The notes: a model not told the origin generated them from the letters alone. Numbered from the stretch's first letter, positions 33,729-47,441 are shown. The stretch: 64,000 nucleotides of DNA from Daphnia pulex (GCF_021134715.1 NC_060023.1:9796001-9860000); one strand, 5' to 3'. Numbers and translations: made by a program.

Positions 33729-36540
33729 CTCTGGCTATCGCGATGGACGCAACACGACTGAGGCTAACCCCCTACACTGGAACATAAAGTAGAAGAAGAA
33801 AGAAGACGGTCACAAGGGCCGGAAACCCAAGAGCAACAACCAAGAAACATTGGCAGAGGAGCTAGTCTTCCGAAACCGTTCTGAATACGATACTCGCTCG
33901 AGTGGCTTCTTGGCGTTCAAATTAAAAAGGGAGAGTTGAGGGGCCTCGAAAAAAAAAAAAAAAAAACGGAGTTTAGACGGACATTTTCAGCCTTTTTTTC
34001 TCTCTATGATTATGTCCGTTGGTGTTTATTCATTTCACTTTTAACTTTTTTTTTTCTTTTTCGTTTGAAAAAAGAGCAAAAGCGACAAAGAAAAACAGTT
34101 ATCGTTTTAAAAGTTTAAACTGTTTTCTTTCCTTTTTTTCGAGGGGAGTGAGTGCATCCTCCCTTTTTCTCTGTGTGGTTGTGTAACCGCGACAGGCCAT
34201 GAACGCTATCGGGCCCTGTCAACATGGTTGTCCGAACCGGGCGGTTAAAACAAAAGAAATAAATAAAAATCAAAGGGGAGAGAGAAGGAAACAAAAGAGA
34301 AAATCGGGAGTGTTGGGGACGACGAGCTGACTGCTGATAAAGGAGAGTTTTGTCGGTCGAAAGGTTTTCCCAAATAATGTGGTGGTGTGTCTGTCTGTCG
34401 AGCGCTCGTTCGTTTACTACTACTACTAACGCCAGACCTGTGGCAGCGCCAGGGGAAAATGCGCGTCCAAGACGTATATATTTAGAATTGAAACATTTTG
34501 TTTGGTTGCGTGCCTCACGACAGGCCAACGATCAGATTACGATTGTGTGAACAGGTTCTTCGACTCCCGAGAACGAAAAAAGAAAAGAAAAGACAGTCCG
34601 GTAAACGACCCCATCAGTAGTTAAAAATAGAGACGGGGTATTTGCATGGGCCAGGTTGGAGTCCCCATTTTGCTGGCTGGTTTGACAAGCTGAGGACGGT
34701 TATTACATGGCTCAGTAGTTGTCAAAATGATTCAATAAGCCTGACTGGTACCGTAATCAACAGCACACAAAAGTGCATGTGCCCTGGCAATGATTCCCAC
34801 AATTTCAAGAAAAGATTAAAGCCGGTCTGCACTGGATAACTTTGGGTAAGCTGATAAACAAGCATCACATTTCGGGTGAGGTGACTTATCTAAACAGTTA
34901 TCGTCATCTGAGCACTTGACATGAACTTGTCTGAAAGGGACTCATTGGCCGGGGGGAACTCGAAGTGGCCAGATATAAAACCTGAGATAAGATTTGGTGA
35001 CTGTGTTTCTTATTCTGGGCCAACGGCAAGGCTTCCCATGTTTGATAAGTGAGGTCGACAAAGTGCTACATTAAATCAAAAGTAATGTGGTCTACTGTGT
35101 TTCCCTCAGAGAATTTGGAATGGAAAAAAGTAAAAGGTCCCAGACTTCCTTTAAATGACGCAAGAAACCACAAAGACCACAAAGGGTTTTATCGTTTTCC
35201 TGTGTGCACTTCTGCACACAGTCATTGGCATGCCAGCTCCACATGCATGTAAATACATATGGAGCAGACCAGTAAAACGTTTGATATTTACCTTGGTTCT
35301 GAGGAAGCGTGCAGAATCACGACGCCTAAGAGAAGCCTTGAAGTTGGACACATGTTTCAAATAGATGGGGCTCTGGTGTTCGACAGTTTCGGCTTTGCTC
35401 TGCTTTCGCGGCCCCATTTCGGGAAGAAAATATTTAAGACAAACAAATAGAGATGGTCAAGGCAGCACACCTGATCTGTGGTTGGTGAGGGGGACAAAAA
35501 AAACGGTTATTTTCAAAAAGATTCCATGACATTCCCGAGTCGGGTATTCAAAGTGAGAAAGAGCATGGTTGCCAAATCTTATCCAAATACGTGTGTAACC
35601 GCATGAAGGTCTCCCACCTAATTGGACTAGAGAATTGGACATGGACACATAAAATTTCCCCCATTGCCATTGCCTTTTGCCTCATTATATACGCACAACG
35701 CACAATTCCTTGTGTTCGTTTACGAATATACCTCGCTTTTGTCTTGCTATGGAGTGTGACGATAAATATTTTTAGTGCTGTCAAGTGCCGTCTTCCAGAA
35801 TTTTTACAGCACATTCGAAACGATCAATAAAATAAATTTTTATCGCCTTCGTGAGGCAATTTGCACTCCTTCAGCATTTTTTCGAGAATAATCAGACAAC
35901 TATTCAGATCGAATTTCTTCGGGATTTCCCAATTTCCCGAGATAACGAAATTATTAAAAACGTGAATGAAATTCTTTAAATCTTCAATTTCCCCGATTTC
36001 TCCATACGCTAGCGCCACCTAGGGGTCATATTGCACAACACATTTAAATGGACAAAACGCGCAAGGCGCAACAAAACAAAAGTAAAAAAGAAATAAAAAT
36101 CGAGAACTTTCCGACACATTATTCTCAATGCCATTCACATTGCCACTTACTTAAGGACGCAACGTCCTCGAAAAATTTGTTTACATTAATCGCTCAAACA
36201 CACACAGTCACACACACAGCAGACAGCAGTGCAATTTGAAATCAACAAAATAACTACATCAAACAAATCACGCCAAAAGTCGATCACGAGATTAGACGGT
36301 TGGCGCATCGCAAAAATAGGCGTTCCCGGTGTATCCGCTTCGACTGTGTGTGTGTAAATAAACTGTACACACACACCCAAACTTAAATCCAGAAATAAAT
36401 ACACACCCAGAAATGTAGTGAGAAAAATGTCCCAGTCGAATTATTCGCCTAATAATTCTAGAAAATTCGTTATCAGCGGGAGCGGGATTTTACAGTTAGA
36501 AAAGTTTTGCTGAGATTTCACACGATCGGGCGGCAAAAGT
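33729..36540. other. Intergenic region, no supported gene
   Basis: Holds short uninterrupted frames only. One at about 35155 (+) would encode a hydrophobic, signal-like segment (GFIVFLCALLHTVIG). One at 35824-36018 (-) reads KNFIHVFNNFVISGNW. Neither has splice partners or a recognised family. CA-rich tracts occur near 36195 and 36340-36375. Confidence 0.4.
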
Positions 36541-36962
36541 TCATTGGCTCGTGATATCATCTCAGAGACTTGTCAGTTCCAGAGGACAGAATTCCTTATT
36601 GGAACGCGCGGTTTGCGGACGGCGTGGGACGTGCGACTGCTGGCGGATATCCCCCCATGCAGCGTGCTGTGTGCAACACGGTCAAGGGAATATCCAATCT
36701 GTTAAACGAATGAAAGATTCAGCCGAGCAAAAGATCAACAGACGTGAAAGAGCGGGGGGGATGAAAATGTGAAAATGAAAAAAGAAGAAGAAGATTCCAG
36801 ACAGCGAAAAATGTCTGTGGTTTTTTAGCATCGACCATCAAACTGCACTTGAGATTTTCGGGACCGACAGTCGGCTGGAAGTAATAAGGCGTGCGAGAAG
36901 CTGAGAACTTGTAGCTACCGCAGTTGATTACTAGTTTTCCTGCTCCCAACTTTCCATCATCC

Positions 36963-37067
36963 GTAAGTTTCGCTTAAATTCAAATGTTCTTGATACCTGT
37001 CATTTCGAGATGCCAGTCGTTTGTTTGTTTTTATTTTAAATTTTGATCCCGTCATTTTGTAACCAAG
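36963..37067 (+). other. Probable 5' UTR intron of the IGFBP7-like gene
   Basis: The sequence has a donor ATCC|GTAAGTTT after 36962 and an acceptor AACCAAG before 37068. Together these would place a noncoding first exon within about 36550-36962 and leave 38 bp of leader before the ATG at 37106. Confidence 0.45.
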
Positions 37068-37105
37068 GGCGTGGAGGAGATCATCATCAACGTCTAACAT
37101 CCGTC

Positions 37106-39214
37106 ATGTGGAAATTCACCATTATTTATTCGCTGGCCTTGCTGGTCATTGCGGTGAGCGAAGTGAAGGCTGACGAAACGGTTGATGAAACGGACCTTGA
37201 CGACGAAGCCATGGGCGAGTGCGGCATTTGCCGCAAAGAGGAATGTTCGCCAGCCTCCGATTGCCGGGCCGGCCTGGTCCTGGATCGCTGTGGATGCTGC
37301 AACGTCTGCGGACGCATCGAAGGCGAAAAGTGCGACAACTACACTCTGCCCTTGCAGTACAAGGATCGCTACGGATTCTGCGGCGACAATATGGCCTGCC
37401 TGTTGCGCAACGATATGGAAGACTTGGTCCGTATTTTTTAATTCAATTTCGTATTCATTCCAACCACCCGCAATCGAATGGTTACATCAGCGCTATTTTG
37501 ATTTAAAGAAATTCATAAAGGCTCTCAATATTCTGGCGCTATAACTTTGCCATTTACGGGAGTGTTTTGATTTATTGAACGATCGAAACCCGATCTTTTT
37601 ATTGTTTCATCCTAGCGATCGATATGGGCGCTCTTATCCAACATCGCAGTCAAATAACATCAAATTCAAATATAGAAGGTTCTGATAGCTTTTTTCGTCG
37701 CGGTTTAAAAGGAATTTCACGATTGTTTCAAATCTAATTTGGTTATCGCTCGTTTTGTTCGTGACAAGTCTCTCGTCCGACATTTTAAATTTTGTTGTGG
37801 CCATGGCGAAGTTTTCCGTATCATTGAAACATTTAAATCTCAAGCGTCAGTTGAGTCCCTGAGGCCGGTCTGAACCAGTTAAAACAAACAAGTAGATAGA
37901 TGGACTACACTAATACAGTAATAATCTGTAGACGTAATCGCCATTTCAACCTTGATGTGTCCTCTTGTTGCCTGGCGGTCATTATACGAATTCTTTTAAC
38001 CAGTCTCAATTGCGTACATTGCAAAAGGAAAAGAAAAATGGCCATGAAACATTTCCAGTTTTCCTAGAAAATAAAAAAAGAATTCATCAGGGTTAAATAT
38101 AACGACGACGACCACTGATTGACTTTGATTATACATTATCCCTCCTCTTATTTCTGTTGCTGTCGGGATTACGAAATATGTTTCCTTTGGGAAACATATT
38201 TATTTTTTAAAATTTATTTCTTTTTTTATTTTCTGGGTCACTAAAAGGACATTAACGAAGCGCTGTGTTATTGCAAGAAACCGGGGGCGGTCTGCGGGAC
38301 GGATCTTCGAACTTACGCCTCCGTTTGCAAACTGCGCCAAGAGGCCATCCAGCGGGGGGACGACGACCTCGCCGTCAGAGATTGGGGGCCCTGCGAAACT
38401 CGTAATCCCAAACCCACTTGAATGGGGAAAACAAGGTTCAAATTTGTGTTGTTTTAATTCAATTCATTTTGTTTTTTTGGTGTTGGGTAGACCCCGTCAT
38501 TTCGTCGGCGCCGGAAAACGTGACGGCCAACATTCACGACGATTTGGCGCTGAGTTGCGAAGCCAGAGGCTACCCGATTCCTAGCCTGATTTGGGAATTT
38601 GAATCAGCCGCCACCGGAAAGAAAACGAAATTGCCCGGTAAATATTCGAAAGTTATAAAATAATTGGGGTTTTGAAGCGGGATCAGTTTTCGACGTTGTT
38701 ATTTCCGGCAGGGGACGATCAAATGATCGCTTTACAAGTTCGTGGGGGACCCGAACCTTACATGATCTCCTCCTGGATCCAGATCCTTCGGGTGCGCTCC
38801 ACCGACGCTGGCATCTTCAGCTGTACCGTAGTCAGTAAGAAGGGCATCGTTCGTGCCGAAGGCACCGTCACCGTTGCCAAGGTAAACAAAAAAACATGTA
38901 TATGACGTAAGCCTCATTATAAAATAATTCAATTTAGTTTTTTTCTTTTTTATTTCTGCTGGAAATGTCAAAAGTATATTAAATTTTCTATTTTTCCAAT
39001 GAAGCGAGTGAAAATTAAGTCATCACAGTCACAGACTAAACCCCCGACGCCTACGACTCCGGTTCCGGTTTTTCTTCCTTTGCCGCCATCTACCACCAGC
39101 ACCGCCAGCCATAACAATCCAAACGGACCCAAATTCAACGGCCCCAGAAGGAGCAACAACAACAACAGGAGCCGAGCGCCACGCAAACAACCCGTTTACG
39201 AACCGTCAGGATAA
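37106..39214 (+). CDS. Secreted IGFBP7-like protein (IGFBP-N, Kazal and Ig domains)
   Basis: Exons: 37106-37426, 38248-38401, 38491-38637, 38712-38881, 39005-39214, giving 333 codons with phases consistent. It starts MWKFTIIYSLALLVIAVSEVKA, a signal peptide, with an acidic spacer. The insulin-like-growth-factor-binding (IB) module has CGIC, CRAGLVLDRCGCCNVCG and the later GFCGDNMAC. The Kazal module has VCGTDLRTYASVCKLR with WGPC. The Ig domain has LSCEARGYPIPSLIWEF and STDAGIFSC. The tail is basic and Pro/Thr/Asn-rich (PPTPTTPVPVF, RRSNNNNRSRAPRKQP). The order IB-Kazal-Ig is that of vertebrate IGFBP7 and IGFBPL1. In arthropods such proteins are thought to bind insulin-like peptides or matrix in the extracellular space. 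The first donor (TTG|GTCCGT) is weak. Intron 1 is 821 bp and holds nothing recognisable. Confidence 0.87.
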
Positions 39215-41301
39215 AATCAGCCAAAACCAACAAATAACAAAAGGTCGACTCTCTCCACTTTTTTGTTATTTATAGAAAAAATTGCGTCACTTAATAATAG
39301 AACCGTCATATGCAACGTTATTATAAACAAGGACGTCATGCTGTGTCTAGTCGGCTGTACGTCATTTTATATTTTCCGCCTACGCCATTTTCAATCGGCC
39401 GGGAAAAAATGTCATGAAAAGGTTCAAGCGCCCGCTATAAAGTTTCGAGAGTTTGATAGGATTGGAAATGCTGTTGATGGCATTCCGTCTCTTCCGCGCT
39501 GGATCGATAATCCAATTAATTCCGTGTCGGCAACCGCTGCTTACAGCTCATCATTATTATAGAGCTAGAAGAAACTGGGAGGCTACATCTGGGTTTAATA
39601 ATGCGTAATAAAAGATTCTCTAGCTGTTGTTATTTTTTTTAAATATTTTTTGTCGGATTAGATTGTAATTCCACTCTTATACGCTAGATGCCATCGTGAT
39701 TGTCTTTTTCACCTGAATTGTTTGAGACGCGGGCCTCACCTTTTTAGTCATATATCGTATAGTCAACTAATCAAGTCTGAATAACGGGAGTCGGAACCTT
39801 CTATAAATCGATCGGAGAAATGTCGAATCATTTGATAATCGAATTGACAATTTTTTTTTCTTTTAAAAAATAAAACAGGGACAGGATATGAACCTAGTTG
39901 GCGATTCTTCCAGTCTGGGACACACAAGAGTGGCATCGATCGAAGCAATTAAATGTTAACACAAAAAAAAATTTTTTTTTAATGTTTGAACTCTATATAA
40001 TCTTATTGATTAACAGCTTTATTTCTCCTTCTTCTTCTTTCCCTTGTTGAGTGACTTTGAAAATTCGTTCTCCAAGCGGCTCCCCCTCATTATATTCCTC
40101 AGGAGAAATCTCCCCCAATCGATACACTACCCCCCAAAAATAAGAATTTCTCCCATTTATAACAAATGATTGAATTTTCTTCTTTTTTTCCCCACTGCTA
40201 TATAACGCCGGTATGTTGATGCAATCAAATAATATACAAGAACAGAAAATATATATATCAGAGTTATACGATTTTTATTTTGAACGTTGTTATATACGTC
40301 TCTCCCGATTAATCTTGTTATTCCGGTCCTTCCCAAATCTGCCCAGCCATCCAAAATGTACGATGCGAAAAAAACTGCTGACATTATTGATTGCGCCGAT
40401 TGGAGCTGCACGCCAGACCGGTCCTTGCGATCGTCTCCAGACTTTTTTATATATGATTGCACAAAATACAACATGAAGCGTTTGATCTCTCCCCCCGCCC
40501 CTTTCACTTTTCGACGTCGTTATTTGACGATGCCGAACTCAATATCAAACAACACGGCAATTATTTTATTTCGCCAAAATAACAGCCAAACCTTTTCCAA
40601 CAGAGTCTGACGAGTTTGCCGTAACACAAAGTCGAGGAACAACTTGGGTAGGTTCGATGCTTTTATATATCTGCTTGACCGATCAACGATCGTCGCTGAC
40701 GGTCGCTGACCTATATTGACAAACAAGGTAAAGGACCTACAGGACAAAGACTGAAATTTTAAAAAAATAAAAATAAAACTAAATAAAAAGAAGTTATTTT
40801 TTAAAAATAGTCGACAGAGATAAAATGTGTTGGAAAGGGAAACGTTCAAACCGTAGATACCTGACCTGACTTGGTCCCAGTCACGTGATGGCGACGTTGT
40901 TGTCACGTGGAATTGCCCCCAGGTTCTCTTTTGGTTATTATTACCTGGAAAAACCCCCAACAGCATCCACCGGGTGGTTGCAAATAGGTTGTTCCTCCCC
41001 TTCTTTTTTTAAAATATTTTTTTTTGTCTTTTACTAAGGGAAGAGAAAGGAAAAATTTAAGTTTTGTCTTTAAATACCAAATGACACATTCTATAATGGA
41101 GAAAGAGAATAGAAAAACCAATTTAGTCAGTTGGCAGTTGTCGAGACTGAAAGACGTGCGCTCTTTCCTGTTTGTTTTTTCGTTACATAACCCTCCCTTC
41201 ACCTTTTTTTTTACCCAAGTTAGTGAGTTACCCGCTCTCTGTCCCGACGTGAAAGTCGGTCAGAATATTCATTTGTCTAATTGACATTTTTAACTGAAGA
41301 A
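39215..41301. other. Intergenic region upstream of P5CS
   Basis: AT-rich, with homopolymer runs near 39966 and 40770. The paired CACGTG sites near its right end are listed separately. No supported exon. Confidence 0.4.
40882..40909. promoter_or_regulatory. Two CACGTG E-boxes upstream of P5CS
   Basis: GTCACGTG occurs twice, with CACGTG at 40882-40887 and 40904-40909. The starts are 22 bp apart (about two helical turns) and 393-420 bp upstream of the P5CS ATG. CACGTG is the site for Myc/Max, MITF/TFE and USF bHLH factors, and Myc is known to raise proline-synthesis enzymes in mammals. Confidence 0.4.
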
Positions 41302-44300
41302 ATGGCTTCTATGAGCTCGGCTTGGCGATTTGGTGACAAAATGATCGGCCAGAAATTAGCGACGAAAACGCGTTTGCCCGTCTATCGAAATGTCAGGACT
41401 CAGTTGGGTGAGTAAACACAAATTTAATTTATTTTTCTAAATGATAATAATCTCAAATGGTAATGGGAAAAGGTGGGCGGATGCCTGGCGTGTTGAGTGG
41501 CGTCTACCGGCCATCGGCGTCGGGACGCTACAATTTGAGAGAGCTGATGACCGTTGGCCGCATTGGAACTACGAGGAATCTCTCGACGATGAGCAACTTT
41601 GAACGATTTCCATTCAAAGTAAAAATTTACCTTTTTTATTCAATTAAATTAAATTGAAATGTTCATTTTTTAAATACCTGATTTTTTTTAAATCCAATTA
41701 GAAAAAGTCGTTTAGTGAGAGACCCATTCACGTGTCGTTGGAACGGTCGTTGAAATCTCCGTTCGCATTGCGCAGTCAATTGAGGAACGCCAAACGAGTT
41801 GTCATCAAGTTGGGTGAGTGAAAATCACTTTCGTCACTTATGAAATTTTCATGACATTTTGACACGATGAAATCAGGGTCGGCTGTCATCACGCGGGAGG
41901 ACGAATGCGGTCTGGCACTGGGCCGATTGGCGTCCATCGTCGAACAGGTGGCCGAGCTGCAGAACGAAGGTCGTGAATGTCTGATGGTGACGTCTGGCGC
42001 TGTCGCCTTTGGCAAACAGAAATTGGCTCACGAGCAGACGCTTTCCATGTCGATGAGAGAAACTCTGCACCAGCGTGACCGGGTACATTGCCAAATCATT
42101 TTAAAGTAACGTGTTGAACGACAAATTCATTTTTTGAATTCTATAAATGTATGCAGCAACAAAGTAGCGCCAAAACGTCGTTCGTCATCGAGCCCAGGGC
42201 TGCGGCCGCTGTGGGCCAGTCTGGATTGATGAGCCTCTACGACGCCATGTTTTCCCAGTACGGCGTGAAAATCGCCCAGGTGCTGGTGACGAAACCGGAT
42301 TTCTACAACGAGGAAACTCGACGCCACTTGGCCAGCACCGTCTCGGAGCTCATCAGCCTCAACATTGTGCCCATCATCAACACCAACGACGCGGTTTCCC
42401 CTCCGCCACTGGCAGACGAAGACTTGGCTGGGGTACAAGTGAATTAGTCTTTGCCCAACGTCGTGAATTTCTCGTGAATATGAATGGGCTAAATATTTTT
42501 TTTCATTTTTCCTCCAGGTGATTAGCATCAAGGATAATGACAGTTTGGCGGCTCGTTTAGCTGCCGAAGTGCAAGCGGATCTGTTGATTCTCATGTCGGA
42601 TGTGGATGGCATTTACACCTGTCCGCCGTCGGAGGAAGGTGCTAGACTTATCAACACTTACAGCCCCCAACACGCTGTCAGCATCCAGTACGGCAAGAAA
42701 TCTCGGGTCGGATTAGGCGGAATGGATTCCAAAGTAACACAATTTTTATTCAACTCCTAAATTGTCAAAATTTACAAATTTGATTTTTTTTTATTAATCA
42801 AAGGTGCGATCGGCTTGCTGGGCGCTGGAAAAAGGCATTTCGGTCGTCATTTGCAACGGAATGGCCGAGAACGCTGTGCGCAATATCATCGCCGGCCGTA
42901 AACTGGGCACGTTCTTCACCGACTATAAGAACGGCGGAGTCAGCATCGAAAGTGCCGCCGAACACGGTAAGATACATGGTGACACTTAATATCCATCATG
43001 TTTTTTGGGGTCGTGCAAAGTACTATATAGCATAGCTCTGAATAAGATTGGGTTACCGCCTGATCGCGTGTCCATCACCGAGACGATCCATCAAAGTTTT
43101 GTCGGCCAAAGTTATTGGGTACGAACAAGATCCGGTTATTTATTTATTTATTTATTATTTTTGTGGGTCATTTCGAGCTCGACTAGTTCCGGCCCTAGTT
43201 TGATGTTGCCATCATCCACATTTTCCTTTTGCTCTGATATTATTAACGTCGATAAGTTGCTGCTGGCCATCGCTGTATAGAATGACACGCATGAGGGGAA
43301 AGTTTCGTATCATCTGGCGTCTACCAATCACGTCCCAAAAGACGAGCTTAACTTTTGTGAGTAGCTTTTTATATTTCGGCGGGAGATATGAAATATCATC
43401 GGGGTTGGGTTGGTAAGGCGGCCGGGAATCTTATTTCTTTTTGAAATGTCGACCGGTGCAAGTACGTAATCAAGTTTGGGTTATTGTCGTTGCCCGGGTT
43501 GCATGCCGTTAGAAATTTTAGACCGGTCCGGTTTTGACTGGCAACTTTTGATGGCCGGCCGTCCGCATTGTTTTCCACTGAAATTCGTTGATTAAAACTT
43601 TGGCGTTTACCAGACGAAACTCGTATGTGTTGGGCATTTGGTTATTTTATAGTTTCACTTGATGTTTTGAATCATTTCCTCAATTTGAATTGGTTGGGAA
43701 TAGTTTAAGTTTGAAGCTATTTCTTTTTCGGGACAGTCTATTATGTTCAAAGAGCTTAGAGCTTGATTTATATGTTTACTACGTTCACCTTATATGTATT
43801 CCCATCCGAGTGTAATATGTCTGACCTTCTGGCCACCATGGGGGGAGAGCTCAAGCGCTTACCAGAAACTTTGGTGCGTGTCCGCTATAATGAAATTCCT
43901 TGCTCATATTAGAGCTGGCCAAGGCGTTTTCCCTGGCTCAGGTGGCTCAGTCTTCCTACTTCTCACACCCTACACCTTTTGTGCCCAGCTGAGACTATCG
44001 ATCGTAATTTACTACGCAATACCAAATCGTCTACGACGGTTATTAGCCCCGCAACTTAAACCTTATTTTTAAGTGATTCAATCAATCACTCAATTAGGAA
44101 ATTTGTCTTTGGCCAACGGATATCAACCGACAATTTCGGTTGAAGTCGATTGGATCAGGTGTAATTGATTGTCGTGTGTGCGCTATTATTAATAATTAAA
44201 GTCGGTCGATTTTGACAATAGCTCGGGATGGTGGCCGCCAGCTGCAGAGCCTGACGGGCCATCAGCGCTCTGACATCATTCAAAATTTGGCCGAGATGCT

Positions 44301-47240
44301 GCTGGAGCGGCAGCCGCAGATTTTGAAGGCCAACGCGGAAGATTTGAAGGTGTTGAGCGAGACGAGCACGACGAAACACGGCGGCGTCGGTCCCTTGCGC
44401 GGCCGTCTCACTCTGACGCCAGCCAAATTAAAGAGTTTGAGCGACGGGCTGAAGCAGATCGCCGACAGCAGCTCCGACATTGTCGGCCGCGTCATGCGGC
44501 GCACTCTGCTGGCCACCGGACTCGAATTGACTCAGGTGACGGTTCCCATCGGCGTCCTGCTCGTCATCTTCGAGTCACGACCAGACGTCCTTCCCCAGGT
44601 GAATTTGTCTATTCTCACAATCGAATGATTAGATTTTCATAATAATTTTATATTAATTTATAATGTTTGATAATAATGATATGATAAATAATAATAAATA
44701 AAATATTGCGCATTGTATTGATTGATTGATTTTTCATCTTGAAGGTGGCGGCGCTGGCGATTGCGTCAGCTAATGGATTACTGCTGAAAGGCGGCAAGGA
44801 GGCGACCCATTCCAATCAAATCCTGATGGATGTCGTCCGACAAGCTCTGGAAACGGCCGGTGTTCCGCAGGCCGTGTCCCTGGTAAAACTTTATTTATAT
44901 CGCCATAATCCTTGGAATACTTTTTTGACAACAAAAGGAGACTCTTTACTATTTGACCTTATGTAACTCCATCCCTTTTTTATTTTTCTATTTATAAACT
45001 GGGTAAAAGATGAGAAGAAAAATGATTGATGGTTGTGGGAGAGTGGGGTGGGTGGGTTTGTTATAAAAGAAAAGATGGCCAACATCCGAACGTTGATCAA
45101 AGTCATTTTTTAAAAGACATCTAAAGGCTAGTAGCTATATAGTTCTCCCTTGATGGTTGGAAACTTTTGTGCTGGCTCGGTTGGGTTGACTATCTTTAAA
45201 AAAAAGTCCTTCTTCTCAATCATGGCCCTCAACTGTGAAATTGCATCAAAAAGTGTCTTGTGATTGATGTCTTCATCAAAGTATTGAGCGGACTGAACCC
45301 TCTTCTTTTCTTTCCCGCCAAAATTTGAAAATCGAAGATGGGATGTTTTTGAAAAAATTTGTATTGATTTGTGATTTTGTATTTTAAAAAAAAAGGTGTC
45401 GACTAGAGAAGAAATCAGCGACTTGTTGACGATGGACCAGTACATTGACTTGGTGATTCCTCGAGGATCGGGCGAGCTGGTGCGCTCTATCCAGCAGCAG
45501 AGCCGCAACATTCCGGTGCTGGGTCACGCCGAAGGCGTTTGCCACGTTTACGTCGACAGCGAAGCCGATCCAATTAGAGCCCTGAAAATAGGTATGTGCA
45601 CATGCTTCAACGACGCCTACTGCTTAATTAACTTCTTAATTCTTTATTCAAAGCGCAAATTACGTCTACAACAAAAAAAGAAATGAGAAACTTATTAAAT
45701 AGAGGCTGCTCTCGAGGGTATAGGAGAAGTCGTCTAAATATATCGGGAATTCTCTAGTCTAGCGTGACTAAATCATTTGAATATTCAACAAAGGCGTGCG
45801 CTACTTGGAGCAGTGAGGGGGTAGTAGTAGTCCAATCTGTTGGATGATTAGATTGTCTAGTTTGTAGGCGTCGGGGACTTTTGTGTGTGACAATTTGAAA
45901 ATGATTTTCCCTGGCCGTCTTCCTTGAACTGGGACGAACAATCAACTTTTGACTGGGCAAAGTACAAGGGACTTTTATGTCAGAACTCTGTGCCCACCAC
46001 AAGAGGATCCAAAACTGTCTTAAATGGGCGGGGTGGGTTTCCACTTTTGAGTGGATTGTTCAAGTTAGGCGGGCAGATGGGCTTAATTTCCCTCGATTGG
46101 ATTGCACAAGATGAGACGCTGTTAACCTTTGCACGTACACGCTATGAGGCTATGAGCCCGTCTAATTTGTTTTTCTTCTTTATTCTTTTTGCCAATTTTG
46201 TGCACACGTTGAAATTGTTGATTAGTGAGAGATGCCAAATGCGACTACCCGTCGGCTTGCAACGCCATGGAAACTCTGCTGATTCACGAGGACCTGCTGG
46301 GCAACACTGGAGGCAATGGCACGTCGAGTTCCGGCACGTTCTTCTCGGAAGTCTGCACCATGCTCAAGAATGAAGGGGTATGTGTGTTGTGTGTTGGGCA
46401 ACTATATTGTCTGCTGCTGATGAAAACATAACTTGAATTGTCCATTTTCCATGTCCCCCGCCCTTGTGCAGGTGAAGATTTTCGCCGGTCCGTCATTGAG
46501 CAAACACCTGACGTTCGGTCCGCCGCCGGCCAAATCGCTGCGCACGGAATACGGAAGCCTCGAGTGCACCATTGAAGTGGTCAAGGGATTGGACGAAGCC
46601 GTAGAGCACATCCATCGCTACGGAAGTTCTCACACTGAGACGATCGTCACGGAAAACCGTAAAATTCAAAAAATTTCAAATTTCAAATTTCCCGCCAAAA
46701 TATTTTTAAATTCAAATTTGTTTTTTTCTCCGGATGCGCAGGAGAGAAAGCGGAACGATTCCTTCACGCGGTGGATAGTGCCTGCGTCTTCCACAATGCC
46801 AGCACGCGATTCGCCGATGGCTACCGCTTCGGATTGGGTAAAAGAAATTCCGCCATTTTGTGGTGCCTCAGTGATATTGGATGGAAATAATCTCCGTCAT
46901 GATCGTTTGATCATTTTCTTTTGATTATTTTTTTAAAGAGCTTTGTCTTTTGTTTCATCTTTTTTTAAAATTTCTTATTGATTTCCTAATGGCTTTGTGT
47001 GTTGCGCAATGATCAGGAGCCGAAGTGGGGATCAGCACGGGGCGGATTCACGCCCGCGGACCCGTGGGCGTCGAAGGTCTGCTCACGTCCAAGTGGATCC
47101 TACGCGGGTCGGGCGATGCGGCCTCTGATTTCGCTCCCAATTGCGGCAAAAGTTTCCTCCATCAATCGCTGCCACTCGATGCCTCGACGCCTGAACGTCG
47201 TCCCGCCGTCACGACAGACTCAGATCCCCGGGCCAATTGA
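41302..47240 (+). CDS. ALDH18A1: Delta-1-pyrroline-5-carboxylate synthase (glutamate 5-kinase / gamma-glutamyl phosphate reductase)
   Basis: Exons: 41302-41407, 41473-41618, 41702-41813, 41877-42082, 42157-42432, 42518-42733, 42804-42966, 44222-44598, 44745-44882, 45396-45591, 46226-46377, 46472-46658, 46742-46837, 47017-47240, giving 864 codons. The Arg/Ser-rich, acid-poor N-terminus (about 85 residues) fits a mitochondrial presequence. The kinase domain has [56 protein letters not shown] and GLGGMDSKV. The reductase domain has [45 protein letters not shown] and [17 protein letters not shown] with the catalytic Cys. It ends near [18 protein letters not shown]. The enzyme turns glutamate into P5C with ATP and NADPH for proline and ornithine synthesis. 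The 1.26-kb intron 7 falls between the two enzyme domains. Confidence 0.95.
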
Positions 47241-47435
47241 CGTCATTTCATCTCCAACAATTTTGTGCGTAACCGAAACTTTTCTTCTTTTTCTTTTCCG
47301 TTTTCTTCCGCACCGGAAGAAGGACAAAGATTTTGAGTTATTTTCTTCATCATCTTTTTTTGGCTGCAATTGTATACACCTGAATGGGCCGTCCGTTATC
47401 TCGGCGGACCCGCAAAAATTAAAAATCACTATACG

Positions 47436-47441
47436 AATAAA
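47436..47441 (+). terminator. Polyadenylation signal of P5CS
   Basis: AATAAA about 195 bp after the P5CS stop codon. Confidence 0.6.

Noticed and set aside
34115-34528. 137-codon minus-strand frame
   Set aside because: Composition shifts between simple repeats along its length and it has no domain or neighbouring exons.
40520-40966. 148-codon minus-strand frame upstream of P5CS
   Set aside because: Low-complexity Phe/Lys-rich sequence from AT-rich DNA. It lacks splice signals and shows no recognisable family motif.
45128-45511. Minus-strand 127-codon frame within P5CS
   Set aside because: It overlaps a P5CS intron and coding exon 10 on the other strand, with no independent support.
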